Of a DNA stretch of 64,000 nt, positions 9,006 through 18,214 are shown piece by piece; positions within the stretch are counted from its first letter, which is position 1, and each line of letters begins with the position of its first letter. The DNA is from an uncultured Roseovarius sp. (lineage in GTDB: Bacteria > Pseudomonadota > Alphaproteobacteria > Rhodobacterales > Rhodobacteraceae), in contig OX638333.1 of the NCBI GenBank assembly GCA_951812895.1, positions 1,540,366 to 1,604,365 on the forward strand. The letters are read 5' to 3'. The notes under the pieces are model-generated. The model saw nothing but the letters and a program-made list of their open reading frames with translations. It had not been told where the DNA came from and searched no databases. Made by a program: the position numbers and the translations under genes.

Positions 9006-9101
9006 AGCGTTTCGCAATAAACCTGAGGCATCAGGTTGTTGGGAAACGCCGCGACATCAATGCGTTGGCGGGACGTTTTTCGCCAAACCTGATTCAGGTT
9101 T
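9006..9101. terminator. Convergent intergenic region with two hairpins and an AGCGTTTCGC repeat
   Basis: This lies between the ends of ptsN (+) and the sulfotransferase gene (-). A 7-bp perfect stem AACCTGA/TCAGGTT with a GGCA loop is at 9020-9037. A second perfect palindrome AAACCTGA-T-TCAGGTTT is at 9085-9101. They share the same core, as if one element was duplicated or inverted. The start AGCGTTTCGC (9006-9015) recurs at 51966. There is no clear U-run, so a bidirectional terminator function is an inference from position. Confidence 0.45.
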
Positions 9102-9114
9102 AACGAAAACCGGT

Positions 9115-10548
9115 TTAGACCCATTTTCCAAACCCAAACATCAGATAGTCGCGCTGATATACTTCGCTGACCAGTTTTTCAATTTCGTCATCGTAGATAT
9201 CTGCCAGGGCAAACGGTTGTTCGGGTGGTCGGTCAGCAACCTCACCTGGTTGGGCATACCCCACGTGGCGCGCAAGTGCGGGAAGTTGATCATTCATATC
9301 TTCTTCACGAATGATCGAGTCCGGCAACGCAAAACGCGACATCGCCTGCAATACCGTTATTTGCGTGGCCCAGTTGGCATCGATGCGCAAATTCGTTTGG
9401 CCGGTCAAATTTGCACGTAAAAATCCCAGGAATGCAACGAAAGCTTCCCGATGGGCATTCCGATCATAATCTTCATCAGGATCGCCGCCAGGAATTGGGA
9501 CTTTGTAAAAATTGCGAAGGTTTTTACGAAGTTCTGAAAGTGTTCCCGGGCCCTGAAGCAGTATCTTGTTACAAAACGCTGCGTGTGCACGTGCCACCGG
9601 ATGCCGCAAAACCGTAAAGCTGCGATGCCCGGTCTTGCGCCGCATCCACTGACGCAAACCTTTTTGGTTTAGTCGTGTCGGCAGCGTTTCAACCGGCACA
9701 CCATCCAATGCGGCCATCCAGTTTTGCACTTCTTGCTCTGGCCCCGATCGTATCGGCATATACATCAATGGAACATGGGCACCGGTAACAAAACTTGGCA
9801 CAGCCGGACCGCGACGCGGCTCGAAATTGGGCGTTCGGGTAAGGTTAAAAGTATCAAGCTCGCTCAGCGCCCTCTCGATCTGCGCAAAGTTTGAAACCTT
9901 GTCGCTCAACGGGCTCGGGTTTTGCTTTTTCAAAGAGGAATTGAGCTCTTCAAGCTTTTCTTCACTGCCCAGAAACTTACCTAGCCCGTTTATCACGTCG
10001 AGATCATTCAAATCTTCATACGCCAGGTAAAATGCCGTCTGCCCGCTGCTTTGCAATCGGTTCTGCAGAAAAACCTGAAACTCCTGCAGCTGCGCGACAT
10101 GTTCGGCAAATTCGTTGCCGTCAAATTTGATCCTGCTGTCCTTGCGTTTTTTAACATTGGTCAGCTTCCACTGACCGGTTGCCCGTGCAATTTTAAGCGA
10201 TACGTAACTGTCCAGCGGATTGCGCGTCAGAATGACCTTACCACAACGCGGGTCGCTCAGGCACGTCTCAAGAACTCTGGGGTCGTGATCGTGAAAAAAG
10301 CGAAAGCCACCTAAACCCTGTGAATTGTCCCGAATTACCTTCAATAGATTGACGGGGTCCGCATCACGCGTTGCCCGATTTACTCCGAACAAATCTGACT
10401 TCTGAGGATAGCCAACAAAATGCGGGTTGAACGCCTCACCATGACACTCGAAACCGGCAAACTGGTTCAGGTTCGATTCCAGTAAATTTGAACCGGTACG
10501 CATTTCTGCAAAAACAACAAAATAATCAAACGGGCCCTGCATTTGCAC
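9115..10548 (-). CDS. Two-domain sulfotransferase-like protein
   Basis: A 477-residue protein that appears to hold two sulfotransferase-type units. The first (about 1-235) has a NodH/Stf0-like PAPS 5'-phosphosulfate loop RTGSNLL at residues 17-23 and a 3'-phosphate motif VILTRNPLDSYVSLKIARAT at 105-124. The second (about 245-477) has a degenerate loop MYMPIRSGP (262-270) and FTVLRHPVARAHAAFC (311-326), as in the Sulfotransfer_2 class. Family members transfer sulfate from PAPS to glycans or lipids in the cytoplasm. The gene sits at the end of a glycosyltransferase operon, and cysQ (PAP turnover) lies upstream in the same block, consistent with sulfation of a surface glycan. The start is a GTG at 10548, or the ATG at 10542. 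The gap to the next gene upstream is 171 bases. Confidence 0.75.
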   Translation of the reverse strand: MQMQGPFDYFVVFAEMRTGSNLLESNLNQFAGFECHGEAFNPHFVGYPQKSDLFGVNRATRDADPVNLLKVIRDNSQGLGGFRFFHDHDPRVLETCLSDPRCGKVILTRNPLDSYVSLKIARATGQWKLTNVKKRKDSRIKFDGNEFAEHVAQLQEFQVFLQNRLQSSGQTAFYLAYEDLNDLDVINGLGKFLGSEEKLEELNSSLKKQNPSPLSDKVSNFAQIERALSELDTFNLTRTPNFEPRRGPAVPSFVTGAHVPLMYMPIRSGPEQEVQNWMAALDGVPVETLPTRLNQKGLRQWMRRKTGHRSFTVLRHPVARAHAAFCNKILLQGPGTLSELRKNLRNFYKVPIPGGDPDEDYDRNAHREAFVAFLGFLRANLTGQTNLRIDANWATQITVLQAMSRFALPDSIIREEDMNDQLPALARHVGYAQPGEVADRPPEQPFALADIYDDEIEKLVSEVYQRDYLMFGFGKWV

Positions 10549-10719
10549 CTACCGCACAAGGTAAGGTTTGCGCTGGCCTTGTTCAGGCTCATGCTGACCA
10601 TGCGTCACTGGAAAATCCCCCATAAGGTATGGATGCATGCCCTGATTTTTGAGGTTTTGTAAAAACTGACCAAACCCTGTCAAATCTGACATCCTTGGAA
10701 CCTCGGCAATGCCGCCCGA

Positions 10720-12249
10720 TTATTGCTTGCCAATTTCGTCGATGATCCGCTGCAACGGCTCCATTGGCGCCTCGACAAATTCCGCCATCGTCCAAATACG
10801 AATGCGTGCCTTGGCCCATTGCGACCTTAGAACTTCGAGGTGTTTGCTTTCGATCTGCTGAAGCCGTGCCGCCTCGCGCCGGATATCCGAAAAATTGGCG
10901 TTTGATTTGAACAGCGTTACCGCCCATGCACCAGTGATGACCGAGATCTGCGCATTCGGGTCCTTTGCGATATCCCATTCTATTTTCTTGAATGTGTCCC
11001 GGGGTCCAAGTTGAAAGCATTGCCGCTCGCCACGCGTGTTCCAGATCAGGCTGGCCAGAAAGGCCTTCGGATTATAATCGCGCAGCTTTGCATTATTGCT
11101 AAGCGCGCCATTCATCACCTGTTGACCTTCGGAAAACTCAACCGCATCAGGTGCAAACAAATGCCCATGCACCCGCATGTCCGTCATCTTGGCAAGCCAG
11201 CTTTCGAAATTCTCAAACAGCTCGCTGAAGCCCTCAAAAATAGAATACTGCGCACATGTCAGGCCGTTCTCGCGCCCCTCGACAGGAAAGCGGCTTTGCA
11301 TGAACAAGCCCGGACGGCCACGGGTCCGGCGTTCGACCGCCTTGGCAAAAATACGGTCAATCTTGCCCGGGTTTGGTTCTGTACGGCTCATCGCTCCGGC
11401 TTGGTCGGTCAGAAACGCCCGATACAGCCGTTCCGCATAGGGCCAGATTTTGCGCGCAACAAAGCAATCTGATCGCCGCAACAGCTGCAAATGATCATCA
11501 TAAAAAATATGCGGCTTACCCTGGTAGTCAAACTTCGACAACGTGAGTGATCGGCTTTCAATCTGGCGGGAATAGAGCCGCGAAAGAGTTTGGAAATAGC
11601 TCTCGTCAGGAATCCAGACCTTACTAAAATACCGGTCATAATGGCGTCGCTCAGGATCTTCCAAAATCGCCGATAGGGTCTGCCGTGTCAGGCACCACCA
11701 TTGGCTTCCCATATGAGGTACGATGCCGTTCGGAATTTTCCGCCGAAATCCGACAGAGCGCTGAAAAGCTACGTAGCGGTCAAACAAGAACCGGTTTTTT
11801 CGCCAGGAAAACGGGAACCGTAGTGTGAACCGTTCCTGATCAAGCCCACCGATTGTCCAAGGGACATCAGCCGTGGTGGCAGACTCGATAAAATCGGTGT
11901 GCGGTCGATCGACAAGGTAATCAATCAACTCCTGTACCGGACGTAACGGCAAACAAGACCCAGATGCCAGATAGACATGCCTCACATCAGGAAACTCTTG
12001 CAGCATCACTTCGGATGCACTCTGCGTTGCCGCGACAAGACCCCAGGTACCCCATTCGCAGCGGTGACGCTGTGCAAACCGAACATCCGGCAAATCCGAA
12101 AGCTTTTTTACAAATGCATTGTAGGTTTTTGCAGGCACAGCCTTGTCAGCATGAAAAACAATAGGGCAGCCTGCCGCTGCCCAGTGCCGCGCGACCTGCT
12201 CGGCACGGTCAAAGGCCGTGTGGACCAACATGATGATCCCGACACTCAC
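10720..12249 (-). CDS. Core-2/I-branching (GT14-like) glycosyltransferase with C-terminal extension
   Basis: A 509-residue protein. The N-terminal 250-300 residues look like the beta-1,6-N-acetylglucosaminyltransferase (GT14) family: opening GIIMLVHTAFDRAEQVARHW, YLASGSCLPLRPVQELIDYL (about 93-112), GSQWWCLTRQT (about 181-191) and a late acidic WIPDESYFQTL. The rest (about 300-509) is an extension seen in roseobacter homologues annotated only as a domain of unknown function. No membrane segment is evident. GTG start 12249. It is 17 bases downstream of a GT2-like gene, in one operon with galU and galE. Likely substrates are UDP-activated sugars built by those genes; the acceptor is unknown. 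Confidence 0.8.
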   Translation of the reverse strand: MSVGIIMLVHTAFDRAEQVARHWAAAGCPIVFHADKAVPAKTYNAFVKKLSDLPDVRFAQRHRCEWGTWGLVAATQSASEVMLQEFPDVRHVYLASGSCLPLRPVQELIDYLVDRPHTDFIESATTADVPWTIGGLDQERFTLRFPFSWRKNRFLFDRYVAFQRSVGFRRKIPNGIVPHMGSQWWCLTRQTLSAILEDPERRHYDRYFSKVWIPDESYFQTLSRLYSRQIESRSLTLSKFDYQGKPHIFYDDHLQLLRRSDCFVARKIWPYAERLYRAFLTDQAGAMSRTEPNPGKIDRIFAKAVERRTRGRPGLFMQSRFPVEGRENGLTCAQYSIFEGFSELFENFESWLAKMTDMRVHGHLFAPDAVEFSEGQQVMNGALSNNAKLRDYNPKAFLASLIWNTRGERQCFQLGPRDTFKKIEWDIAKDPNAQISVITGAWAVTLFKSNANFSDIRREAARLQQIESKHLEVLRSQWAKARIRIWTMAEFVEAPMEPLQRIIDEIGKQ

Positions 12250-12266
12250 CGTTTACTGCCCTTCCC

Positions 12267-13277
12267 TCATGCCCAGTTCCCCTTTGACATCAGTCCGAGG
12301 ATTTCAAGCTGCCGCCAGTTTATATACTTTTCCGACCATTTGCACCAAAGGTCTGGATTTGATTGTAAATTTTCCGCATAGACCCGGTACTCCGCGCTGG
12401 CCGAATAATGCTGCCTGCGCGCCAGCTCCTCCTCAGCCTTGTCTGAAAATGTGTTCAGAAACTTCGCGTGCAACAGAACTCCGCTTGCTTTTTCACCGCC
12501 CCATTCATCGTAGGTAAGGTTCAAACCGCGGGGTAAAAGCGTATGGGTGGAACTGACATAGGTAAAACGCCGGTCCCATCTGACCAAAGGTATTTTGTTC
12601 AGCGCCGGCGCCTTTTTAGGTTGGTCTGCAAAGAACATGCGCGCACGCGGCCCGCCCTGAATCCATAGATTCCAATAAGATTTGTTCTTTTCAATCTGGT
12701 AGTTTCCCGGATCGAACCAGGAAGCAATTTCGATCGGGTCTTGCCCAGAAACATAAGTCTCAGAATTCAAACGGCCCTTGGGATACATGTCCAACAGCAT
12801 CGCACCAAACGACCGGACCTGTGACACGTCCAGCCAATCGGTCAATGCACGGATTGGACGGGTATCGCAAAACGGATAAACAAATAACTCGTCCGGATCG
12901 ACGACAAGTGTCCAGTGCTCGTGCCCATATTTGCTTTGCAGCCAATTGAGCCAATCAACGCCATATCGCGACCGTTTGTAACCTGCTTTTGTTGTCCAAA
13001 CGGACACATCCGGTTGTTCCGCCAGATATTCACGCCCACCATCTGTACTGTCATTGTCAACAATCAGAAAATGCGAAACGCCAAGTTTGCGATAGTACTC
13101 CATAAAATATGGCAATCGGATCAATTCGTCCCGCATTGTGGAAAACAAAAGGATATCGCCCGATGCAATTTTGCCGGTACGGTTTGCCACTGGCTTGAGC
13201 GAGAAATGCTTGCGATACGCACGCACCTGCGCCCGTTTTCGCCTCAAACGCATGACGTATGACTGCCACAAACTCAA
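12267..13277 (-). CDS. Glycosyltransferase family 2-like protein (DUF23/GT92-like)
   Basis: A 336-residue protein with the motif pattern RDELIRLPYFMEYYRKLGVS, HFLIVDNDSTDGGREYL and WTLVVDPDELFVYP, the latter being the D-x-D metal/nucleotide-sugar site. This is the Glyco_tranf_2_4/GT92-like class. It is a close paralogue of the gene immediately upstream (13369-14391): same length, the same blocks in the same order and the same C-terminal ending on the pattern GLMS[KR]GNW. Tandem duplication followed by divergence is the simple reading. It belongs to the galU-galE-GT-GT-GT14-sulfotransferase operon on the minus strand. Confidence 0.85.
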   Translation of the reverse strand: MSLWQSYVMRLRRKRAQVRAYRKHFSLKPVANRTGKIASGDILLFSTMRDELIRLPYFMEYYRKLGVSHFLIVDNDSTDGGREYLAEQPDVSVWTTKAGYKRSRYGVDWLNWLQSKYGHEHWTLVVDPDELFVYPFCDTRPIRALTDWLDVSQVRSFGAMLLDMYPKGRLNSETYVSGQDPIEIASWFDPGNYQIEKNKSYWNLWIQGGPRARMFFADQPKKAPALNKIPLVRWDRRFTYVSSTHTLLPRGLNLTYDEWGGEKASGVLLHAKFLNTFSDKAEEELARRQHYSASAEYRVYAENLQSNPDLWCKWSEKYINWRQLEILGLMSKGNWA

Positions 13278-13368
13278 ATCTCACACCCCAACACCACATT
13301 GATTTCTGTACCGGATGAAACGCCCGGAAATCTTGGCTGACACCGGCCCGCATCAGATTTCAATCGCC

Positions 13369-14391
13369 TCATACCCAATTCCCCCTCGACATCAGGCCCA
13401 TCGCCTCTAGCTGCCGCCAGCTGATGTACTGCGTTGACCCTTCACACCACAAATCCGGGTTATCCTTCAAAGCATCATAATATCCATCGTATAGCGCGCT
13501 GTTTGCAAAATGCTCCTGTCTTTCTTTTTCTTCAGACGATTTTTCCACAATTACGGGTAAAAATTTTGTGTGAAGCAGGATACCACTCGCCCCTTCGCCC
13601 CCGTCTTCTTCATAAACGTGGTTCAGCCATCTTGGTAAAAGCGAATGGGTAGAGCTGACATAGACAAACCGCTTGTTCCATTTCACCAACGGGGTCTTTC
13701 CCATGGTCGGCGCACGGCGCGGGTTGTCCCCAAAAAATTTACGGGCACGCACACCGCCCTGAATCCACAGGTTCTCCAGTTTCGGCTGCTTTTGCATTAC
13801 GTAATTACCGCCATCGAACCAGCAGAGCACTTTGAATGGGTCGTCCCCAGGGGCATAGATATGCGACTTCACCGGCCCCTTTGGATACATGTCCAACATC
13901 AGCGCCCCAAATGATTGGCGATCATTTCGGTCCAGCCATTCCACCAACGCCTTCAACGGGCGGGTGTCATGATGCGGGTAAATAAAAATCTCATCCGCAT
14001 CGAGCATGAGGCACCAATGCCCACCCGCATATTTGATCTGCAGCCACGTGAGCCAGTCAACGCCAAATCGCGACTGCTTGTAACTGCTGTTGGTCGACCA
14101 GAGTGATACATCCGGTTGCTTCGACAGGTACTCTTGCGTGCCATCATCGCTCGCGTTGTCGACGAACAGAAAATGGTTCACGCCAAGATCACGATGATGT
14201 TCCAGGAAATGCGGTAGCCGAACCAGTTCATTGCGTACCGTTGATGCGGCGATGATATCGTCAGGGTTAATCTGATGCGTGCGGTTGATCACAGGTTTCA
14301 GCTGTCGCCGCTTGCGAAACGCACGAAACAGCAACCGGCGGCGTTTCCACCGCAGCCTGTAAACCATTGCCGCCTCTGCCAGCCAGCTCAT
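13369..14391 (-). CDS. Glycosyltransferase family 2-like protein, tandem paralogue
   Basis: A 340-residue paralogue of the downstream gene. Diagnostic segments are RNELVRLPHFLEHHRDLGVN, HFLFVDNASDDGTQEYL and HWCLMLDADEIFIYPHHDTR, with the D-x-D site in LDADE. Both copies share ALMLDMYPKG/AMLLDMYPKG and YVSSTHSLLPR/YVSSTHTLLPR, so both probably keep activity. It lies 43 bases downstream of galE and 91 bases upstream of its paralogue. The two enzymes may add successive sugars to the same glycan; the sugar specificity cannot be read. Confidence 0.85.
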   Translation of the reverse strand: MSWLAEAAMVYRLRWKRRRLLFRAFRKRRQLKPVINRTHQINPDDIIAASTVRNELVRLPHFLEHHRDLGVNHFLFVDNASDDGTQEYLSKQPDVSLWSTNSSYKQSRFGVDWLTWLQIKYAGGHWCLMLDADEIFIYPHHDTRPLKALVEWLDRNDRQSFGALMLDMYPKGPVKSHIYAPGDDPFKVLCWFDGGNYVMQKQPKLENLWIQGGVRARKFFGDNPRRAPTMGKTPLVKWNKRFVYVSSTHSLLPRWLNHVYEEDGGEGASGILLHTKFLPVIVEKSSEEKERQEHFANSALYDGYYDALKDNPDLWCEGSTQYISWRQLEAMGLMSRGNWV

Positions 14392-14434
14392 TATGTTTTA
14401 TCCGCTCACTGCCACTCTGGTAACAGAATCGGAT

Positions 14435-15418
14435 TTATTTTTGGTAATGTCCAGTTTGATGCCACTTCCAGGCATCTTTGATCATCTGTTCCAAAGTTGA
14501 CCTATCAGGCTTCCAACCAAGCTCTGCAGCGGCGCGATCAGAACCAGAGACCAGCTTTGTGCAATCTCCGGGGCGCCTGTCGCCTTCTACAAAAGGGACC
14601 GGTTTCCCTGTGACGGCTTTCGAAATCTCCATCACTTCACGTACAGAAAATCCTTTTCCGGTACCGAGGTTGAAGACACGGCTGCCCTTCTCATCCTCTA
14701 ACCATTTCAGGCCAAGAACATGCGCATCAACCAGATCCATCACATGCACATAGTCCCGGATGCATGTCCCATCAGGTGTGTCGTAATCCGTTCCAAAGAT
14801 GGTCAGCGCATCCCGGCGCCCCGAAACGGCATCCAGCACCAGAGGGATCAGGTGCGTTTCCGGTTGGTGAAACTCACCAACCTCTGCCTCCGGATCAGCT
14901 CCGGCAACATTAAAATAGCGGAAAATCACATGCTGCAGGCCATGAGCAATCTCAAAATCTTTCAGCATATCCTCAATCGCGCGTTTTGATGCACCATAGG
15001 CATTGATAGGATACTGGGCGCACCCCTCGTCGAGCACGACGTTGTCCTGATCACCATAGGTTGCGCAGGTGGATGAAAAGACAAACTTCTTGCACCCGGC
15101 ATCAACTGTCGCCTGCAAAAGAGTGCATGACCCGGCGGCATTGTTATCCCAGTACAGGCCCGGTTCCCGCATGCTTTCGCCCACTTGACTGAAGGCCGCA
15201 AAATGCATCACAGCACTTGGGTTGTAGTCGGCAAAAACCTGATCCAGCCGCGTCTTGTCTCTCAGGTCACCCTTCTCTAACGGCCCGAATTTGACCGCCT
15301 CTTCCCAACCGGTGCTTAGGTTGTCGTAGGTAACGGGGATATACCCAGCAGCTCGCAACAATTTACAGACGTGCGAGCCAATATATCCCGCGCCACCAGT
15401 TACCAGAACACTGGACAT
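14435..15418 (-). CDS. galE: UDP-glucose 4-epimerase
   Basis: A 327-residue extended short-chain dehydrogenase. The NAD-binding loop is VTGGAGYIGSH at the N-terminus, the catalytic YxxxK is YGASK, and FRYFNVAGADP and the IRDYVHVMDL segment are typical of GalE. It interconverts UDP-glucose and UDP-galactose, supplying UDP-Gal for the neighbouring glycosyltransferases. It starts 16 bases after the galU stop, so the pair is transcribed together. The length and motifs are complete. Confidence 0.95.
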   Translation of the reverse strand: MSSVLVTGGAGYIGSHVCKLLRAAGYIPVTYDNLSTGWEEAVKFGPLEKGDLRDKTRLDQVFADYNPSAVMHFAAFSQVGESMREPGLYWDNNAAGSCTLLQATVDAGCKKFVFSSTCATYGDQDNVVLDEGCAQYPINAYGASKRAIEDMLKDFEIAHGLQHVIFRYFNVAGADPEAEVGEFHQPETHLIPLVLDAVSGRRDALTIFGTDYDTPDGTCIRDYVHVMDLVDAHVLGLKWLEDEKGSRVFNLGTGKGFSVREVMEISKAVTGKPVPFVEGDRRPGDCTKLVSGSDRAAAELGWKPDRSTLEQMIKDAWKWHQTGHYQK

Positions 15419-15434
15419 AGATCAGCCCTCACAG

Positions 15435-16328
15435 CTATTGCGCTGCTTTATCTGCATGCACAATATCGTTGATATAAGACCACAAATCATCACGAAGCTC
15501 TTCGCGTTCCAGCGCAAATGCAACCGTCGCCCTCAGGAAACCCGCCTTTGATCCGCAATCGAAACGCTGCCCTTCGAAACGATAGCCATACACATCTTCG
15601 CCATCTCTCAGAACATCGGCAATCGCATCGGTCAGCTGTATTTCACCGCCAGCACCCGACCGCTTCTTATTCAACTTTTGCAGAACACTTGGTGTCAGGA
15701 TGTACCGCCCAATAACGGCGAGGTTTGACGGCGCTTCACCGGGCTTGGGTTTTTCAACCAACCCGTTGGTCGACACGATTGATCCCATGTCTTCTTTGAC
15801 ATCAAGCACACCGTAAGCTGATGCCTGATCGTCCGGCACTTCCATCGCGGCCACGATGTTGCTCTGGGTTTCCTGGAAAGCCTCTACCATTTGCTGAAGG
15901 CAAGGTTTTTCAGCGGCGATCACGTCATCCGGCAGGATGACCGCAAACGGTTCATTCGCAATCAGACGCCGTGCACACCAGACCGCATGGCCTAGCCCAA
16001 GGGGCTTGTGCTGCCGCATATAGGCAATTTCGCCACTGTCCATGTTGGTGGATTTCAGAACCTCCAGCAGCTCATCTTTGCCTTTTTTGCGCAGTTCCTG
16101 TTCCAGCTGGGGCGCATTATCAAAATAATCTTCAAGCGCACCCTTGCCGCGAGACGTTACAAAAATAAATTCCTTGATCCCCGCGGCACGCGCTTCGTCA
16201 ATTGCATATTGGACAAGCGGGCGGTCAACCAAGGTCATAATTTCTTTTGGCACGGACTTGGTTGCCGGCAAAAATCGGGTTCCCAACCCTGCCACCGGAA
16301 ATATCGCTTTGGTAACAACTTTACGCAT
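15435..16328 (-). CDS. galU: UTP-glucose-1-phosphate uridylyltransferase
   Basis: A 297-residue nucleotidyltransferase with the canonical start AIFPVAGLGTRFLPATKSVP followed by KEIMTLVDRPLVQYAIDEA; later segments VILPDDVI and VEKPKPGEAPSN bind the nucleotide and metal. It makes UDP-glucose from UTP and glucose-1-phosphate. It is the first gene of the minus-strand glycan operon. The 154 bases upstream (16329-16482) are AT-rich and probably hold the operon promoter; I could not assign a confident -35/-10. Confidence 0.96.
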   Translation of the reverse strand: MRKVVTKAIFPVAGLGTRFLPATKSVPKEIMTLVDRPLVQYAIDEARAAGIKEFIFVTSRGKGALEDYFDNAPQLEQELRKKGKDELLEVLKSTNMDSGEIAYMRQHKPLGLGHAVWCARRLIANEPFAVILPDDVIAAEKPCLQQMVEAFQETQSNIVAAMEVPDDQASAYGVLDVKEDMGSIVSTNGLVEKPKPGEAPSNLAVIGRYILTPSVLQKLNKKRSGAGGEIQLTDAIADVLRDGEDVYGYRFEGQRFDCGSKAGFLRATVAFALEREELRDDLWSYINDIVHADKAAQ

Positions 16329-16482
16329 ACACTGCTCCTGCTGGTCTTTATAATGTTCTAATAAATCTCTGCTTTTTAGTCGTATAATAAGGGGAAATGC
16401 TACGAATTTCTCTCTGTTTTATTCAAATTCTTCATTCAAAAAAATTTTATTTGAGCCACAAGGAGTTGCAGCTGTATTCAAC

Positions 16483-17283
16483 TCAATTCATCCCCATCTC
16501 AGACATCATGCTCTCAATCTTCGCGATGTCCTGCGGGTTGTTCAATTCCCAAAATTGCCGCTGCAGCGCTTCGACTTCAACGCACAGAATAGACTGTCGG
16601 TTCTCAAGAAAGCGCAACTGCTCCAAACCTTCCAACTGCTCCAACGGGCCGGGTTGCCATTTTGAATACTTTAACAAAGCAGCCGGCCGATAGGCATAAA
16701 CACCCACATGATGAAACACCGGGGTGTCCTCTTCGGGCCCGTAGGTTTTTCCAGTGTAGGGAATTACCTCTTTCGAAAAATAAAGCGCATGTTTGTCATG
16801 GCCAAACACGGCAGTTGTTCCGCCGACTCTGCCATTGGCGCGGTCCTCGACAAATCCGTTATATGCCGATCCATCACACCTCAGAACAGGTGTCGCCATC
16901 CCAACTTCCGGGTTCGCAATTACCCCCGCAATCAGGTCTTCTACAAACCAATGCGGCGTCAGCGGCGCATCACCCTGTAGATTAACGACTATGTCATATC
17001 CCCCACCCAACACTTCAAAGGCTTCGGCACACCGTTCAGTCCCGTTCTGACAGTCAGATGACGTCATCACCACTTCGGCGCCAAATGCCTCGCAGGCCAC
17101 CCGGATACGATCATCATCAGTTGCAACAACCACGCGGTCTGCACCGGAAACTTCTGTCGCGGCTTCCCAGGATCTTTGTATAAGACTTTTGGAAACACCA
17201 GACGCACCTGTCAGCATCGCAAGCGGCTTGCCCGGATATCGGGTTGACGCATAGCGCGCCGGTATAACGATCAGAACACTCAC
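16483..17283 (-). CDS. kdsB: 3-deoxy-manno-octulosonate cytidylyltransferase (CMP-Kdo synthetase)
   Basis: A 266-residue protein starting with the KdsB signature IPARYASTRYPGKPLAML. VVVATDDDRI and NLQGDAPL also follow the CTP/Kdo-binding pattern. It activates Kdo as CMP-Kdo for lipid A core or for capsule linkers (KpsU type). Its GTG start overlaps the cysQ stop by one base. A second kdsB is common in capsule loci; which one this is cannot be decided from one window. The KpsM-like permease nearby and the KpsS-like protein at 40580 make a capsule link possible. Confidence 0.9.
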   Translation of the reverse strand: MSVLIVIPARYASTRYPGKPLAMLTGASGVSKSLIQRSWEAATEVSGADRVVVATDDDRIRVACEAFGAEVVMTSSDCQNGTERCAEAFEVLGGGYDIVVNLQGDAPLTPHWFVEDLIAGVIANPEVGMATPVLRCDGSAYNGFVEDRANGRVGGTTAVFGHDKHALYFSKEVIPYTGKTYGPEEDTPVFHHVGVYAYRPAALLKYSKWQPGPLEQLEGLEQLRFLENRQSILCVEVEALQRQFWELNNPQDIAKIESMMSEMGMN

Positions 17284-18080
17284 TACGTTTCTTTCAGGTC
17301 TACATCAGGTGAATAGGCTATGAAAAACGGATTGGCATATCCATCCTTACCGTAAGTCAACGGCGCGTGATCTTCAAACCGGATCACACGACCGCCCGCC
17401 CCGTTCAAAACAGCGTGGCCAGCGGCGGTGTCCCACTCCATTGTCCGGCCCATGCGAGGGTAGAAATCTGCCTCACCCGTGGCGACCAAACAGAATTTTA
17501 GCGAAGATCCGGCGCTTTTCATGTCTTTGACATTGTACTTGGAAATATAATCATCCGTAGCCTGATCCCGGTGCGACTTGCTCGCCACTACCATCAGTGC
17601 TTCATTGTCCGGCTGCGATACTCCGATTGTACGTTGGGTGCCGATCTTATCTTTAACAAACGGCGCCGCTTCTTCGACCGTACTGCCATCAGCCAGAGTA
17701 TAAAACATCCGGTCTTTCGCGGGCGCATAAACGATCCCCCGGGTGGGCACGCCGTTTTCCACATAGGCGATGTTCACAGTGAAATCACCGCGTCGATGAA
17801 TAAACTCTTTGGTGCCGTCCAATGGATCAACAATCAAAAAAGTATCTGCCCGCTCGCTGTGCGATGCAGACTGTTCTTCGGTCACCAACAAAGTGTCTGG
17901 AAACGCTTCTCTCAACCCCGCTGAAATCAACGCATCAGCCGCTTCGTCCGCCGCCGTGACCGGGCTTTCGTCAGATTTCGCTTTGATATCGAAATCTTCT
18001 GACTGGTAAATCTCCATGATCCGGTCGCCTGCTTCCAGCGCCAACCGCCGCATGACCACAACAAGTTTCTCGTAATCCAA
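17283..18080 (-). CDS. cysQ: 3'(2'),5'-bisphosphate nucleotidase
   Basis: A 265-residue inositol-monophosphatase-fold enzyme. The metal-binding motif DPLDGT is at residues 85-90 and the second motif WDTAAGHAVL near residue 217, both typical of CysQ. It hydrolyses PAP, the by-product of PAPS-dependent sulfation and sulfate assimilation. Its position next to a glycan block that ends in a sulfotransferase gives it a clear job in removing PAP, although CysQ is also general sulfur housekeeping. It is divergent from the permease gene at 18215; the 134 bases between should hold both promoters. Confidence 0.93.
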   Translation of the reverse strand: MDYEKLVVVMRRLALEAGDRIMEIYQSEDFDIKAKSDESPVTAADEAADALISAGLREAFPDTLLVTEEQSASHSERADTFLIVDPLDGTKEFIHRRGDFTVNIAYVENGVPTRGIVYAPAKDRMFYTLADGSTVEEAAPFVKDKIGTQRTIGVSQPDNEALMVVASKSHRDQATDDYISKYNVKDMKSAGSSLKFCLVATGEADFYPRMGRTMEWDTAAGHAVLNGAGGRVIRFEDHAPLTYGKDGYANPFFIAYSPDVDLKET

Positions 18081-18214
18081 GTCGGTACTCCGATAAATTG
18101 ACTATAATTCAAAGTCATGTTGATAGATTGTTCGACGCCTCTTATGATACCAAGCTAACGGGACAGCAAGAATTCCGTGATCAAAATCTCTGAGCAGTCA
18201 GGCGAATCAAGGAT

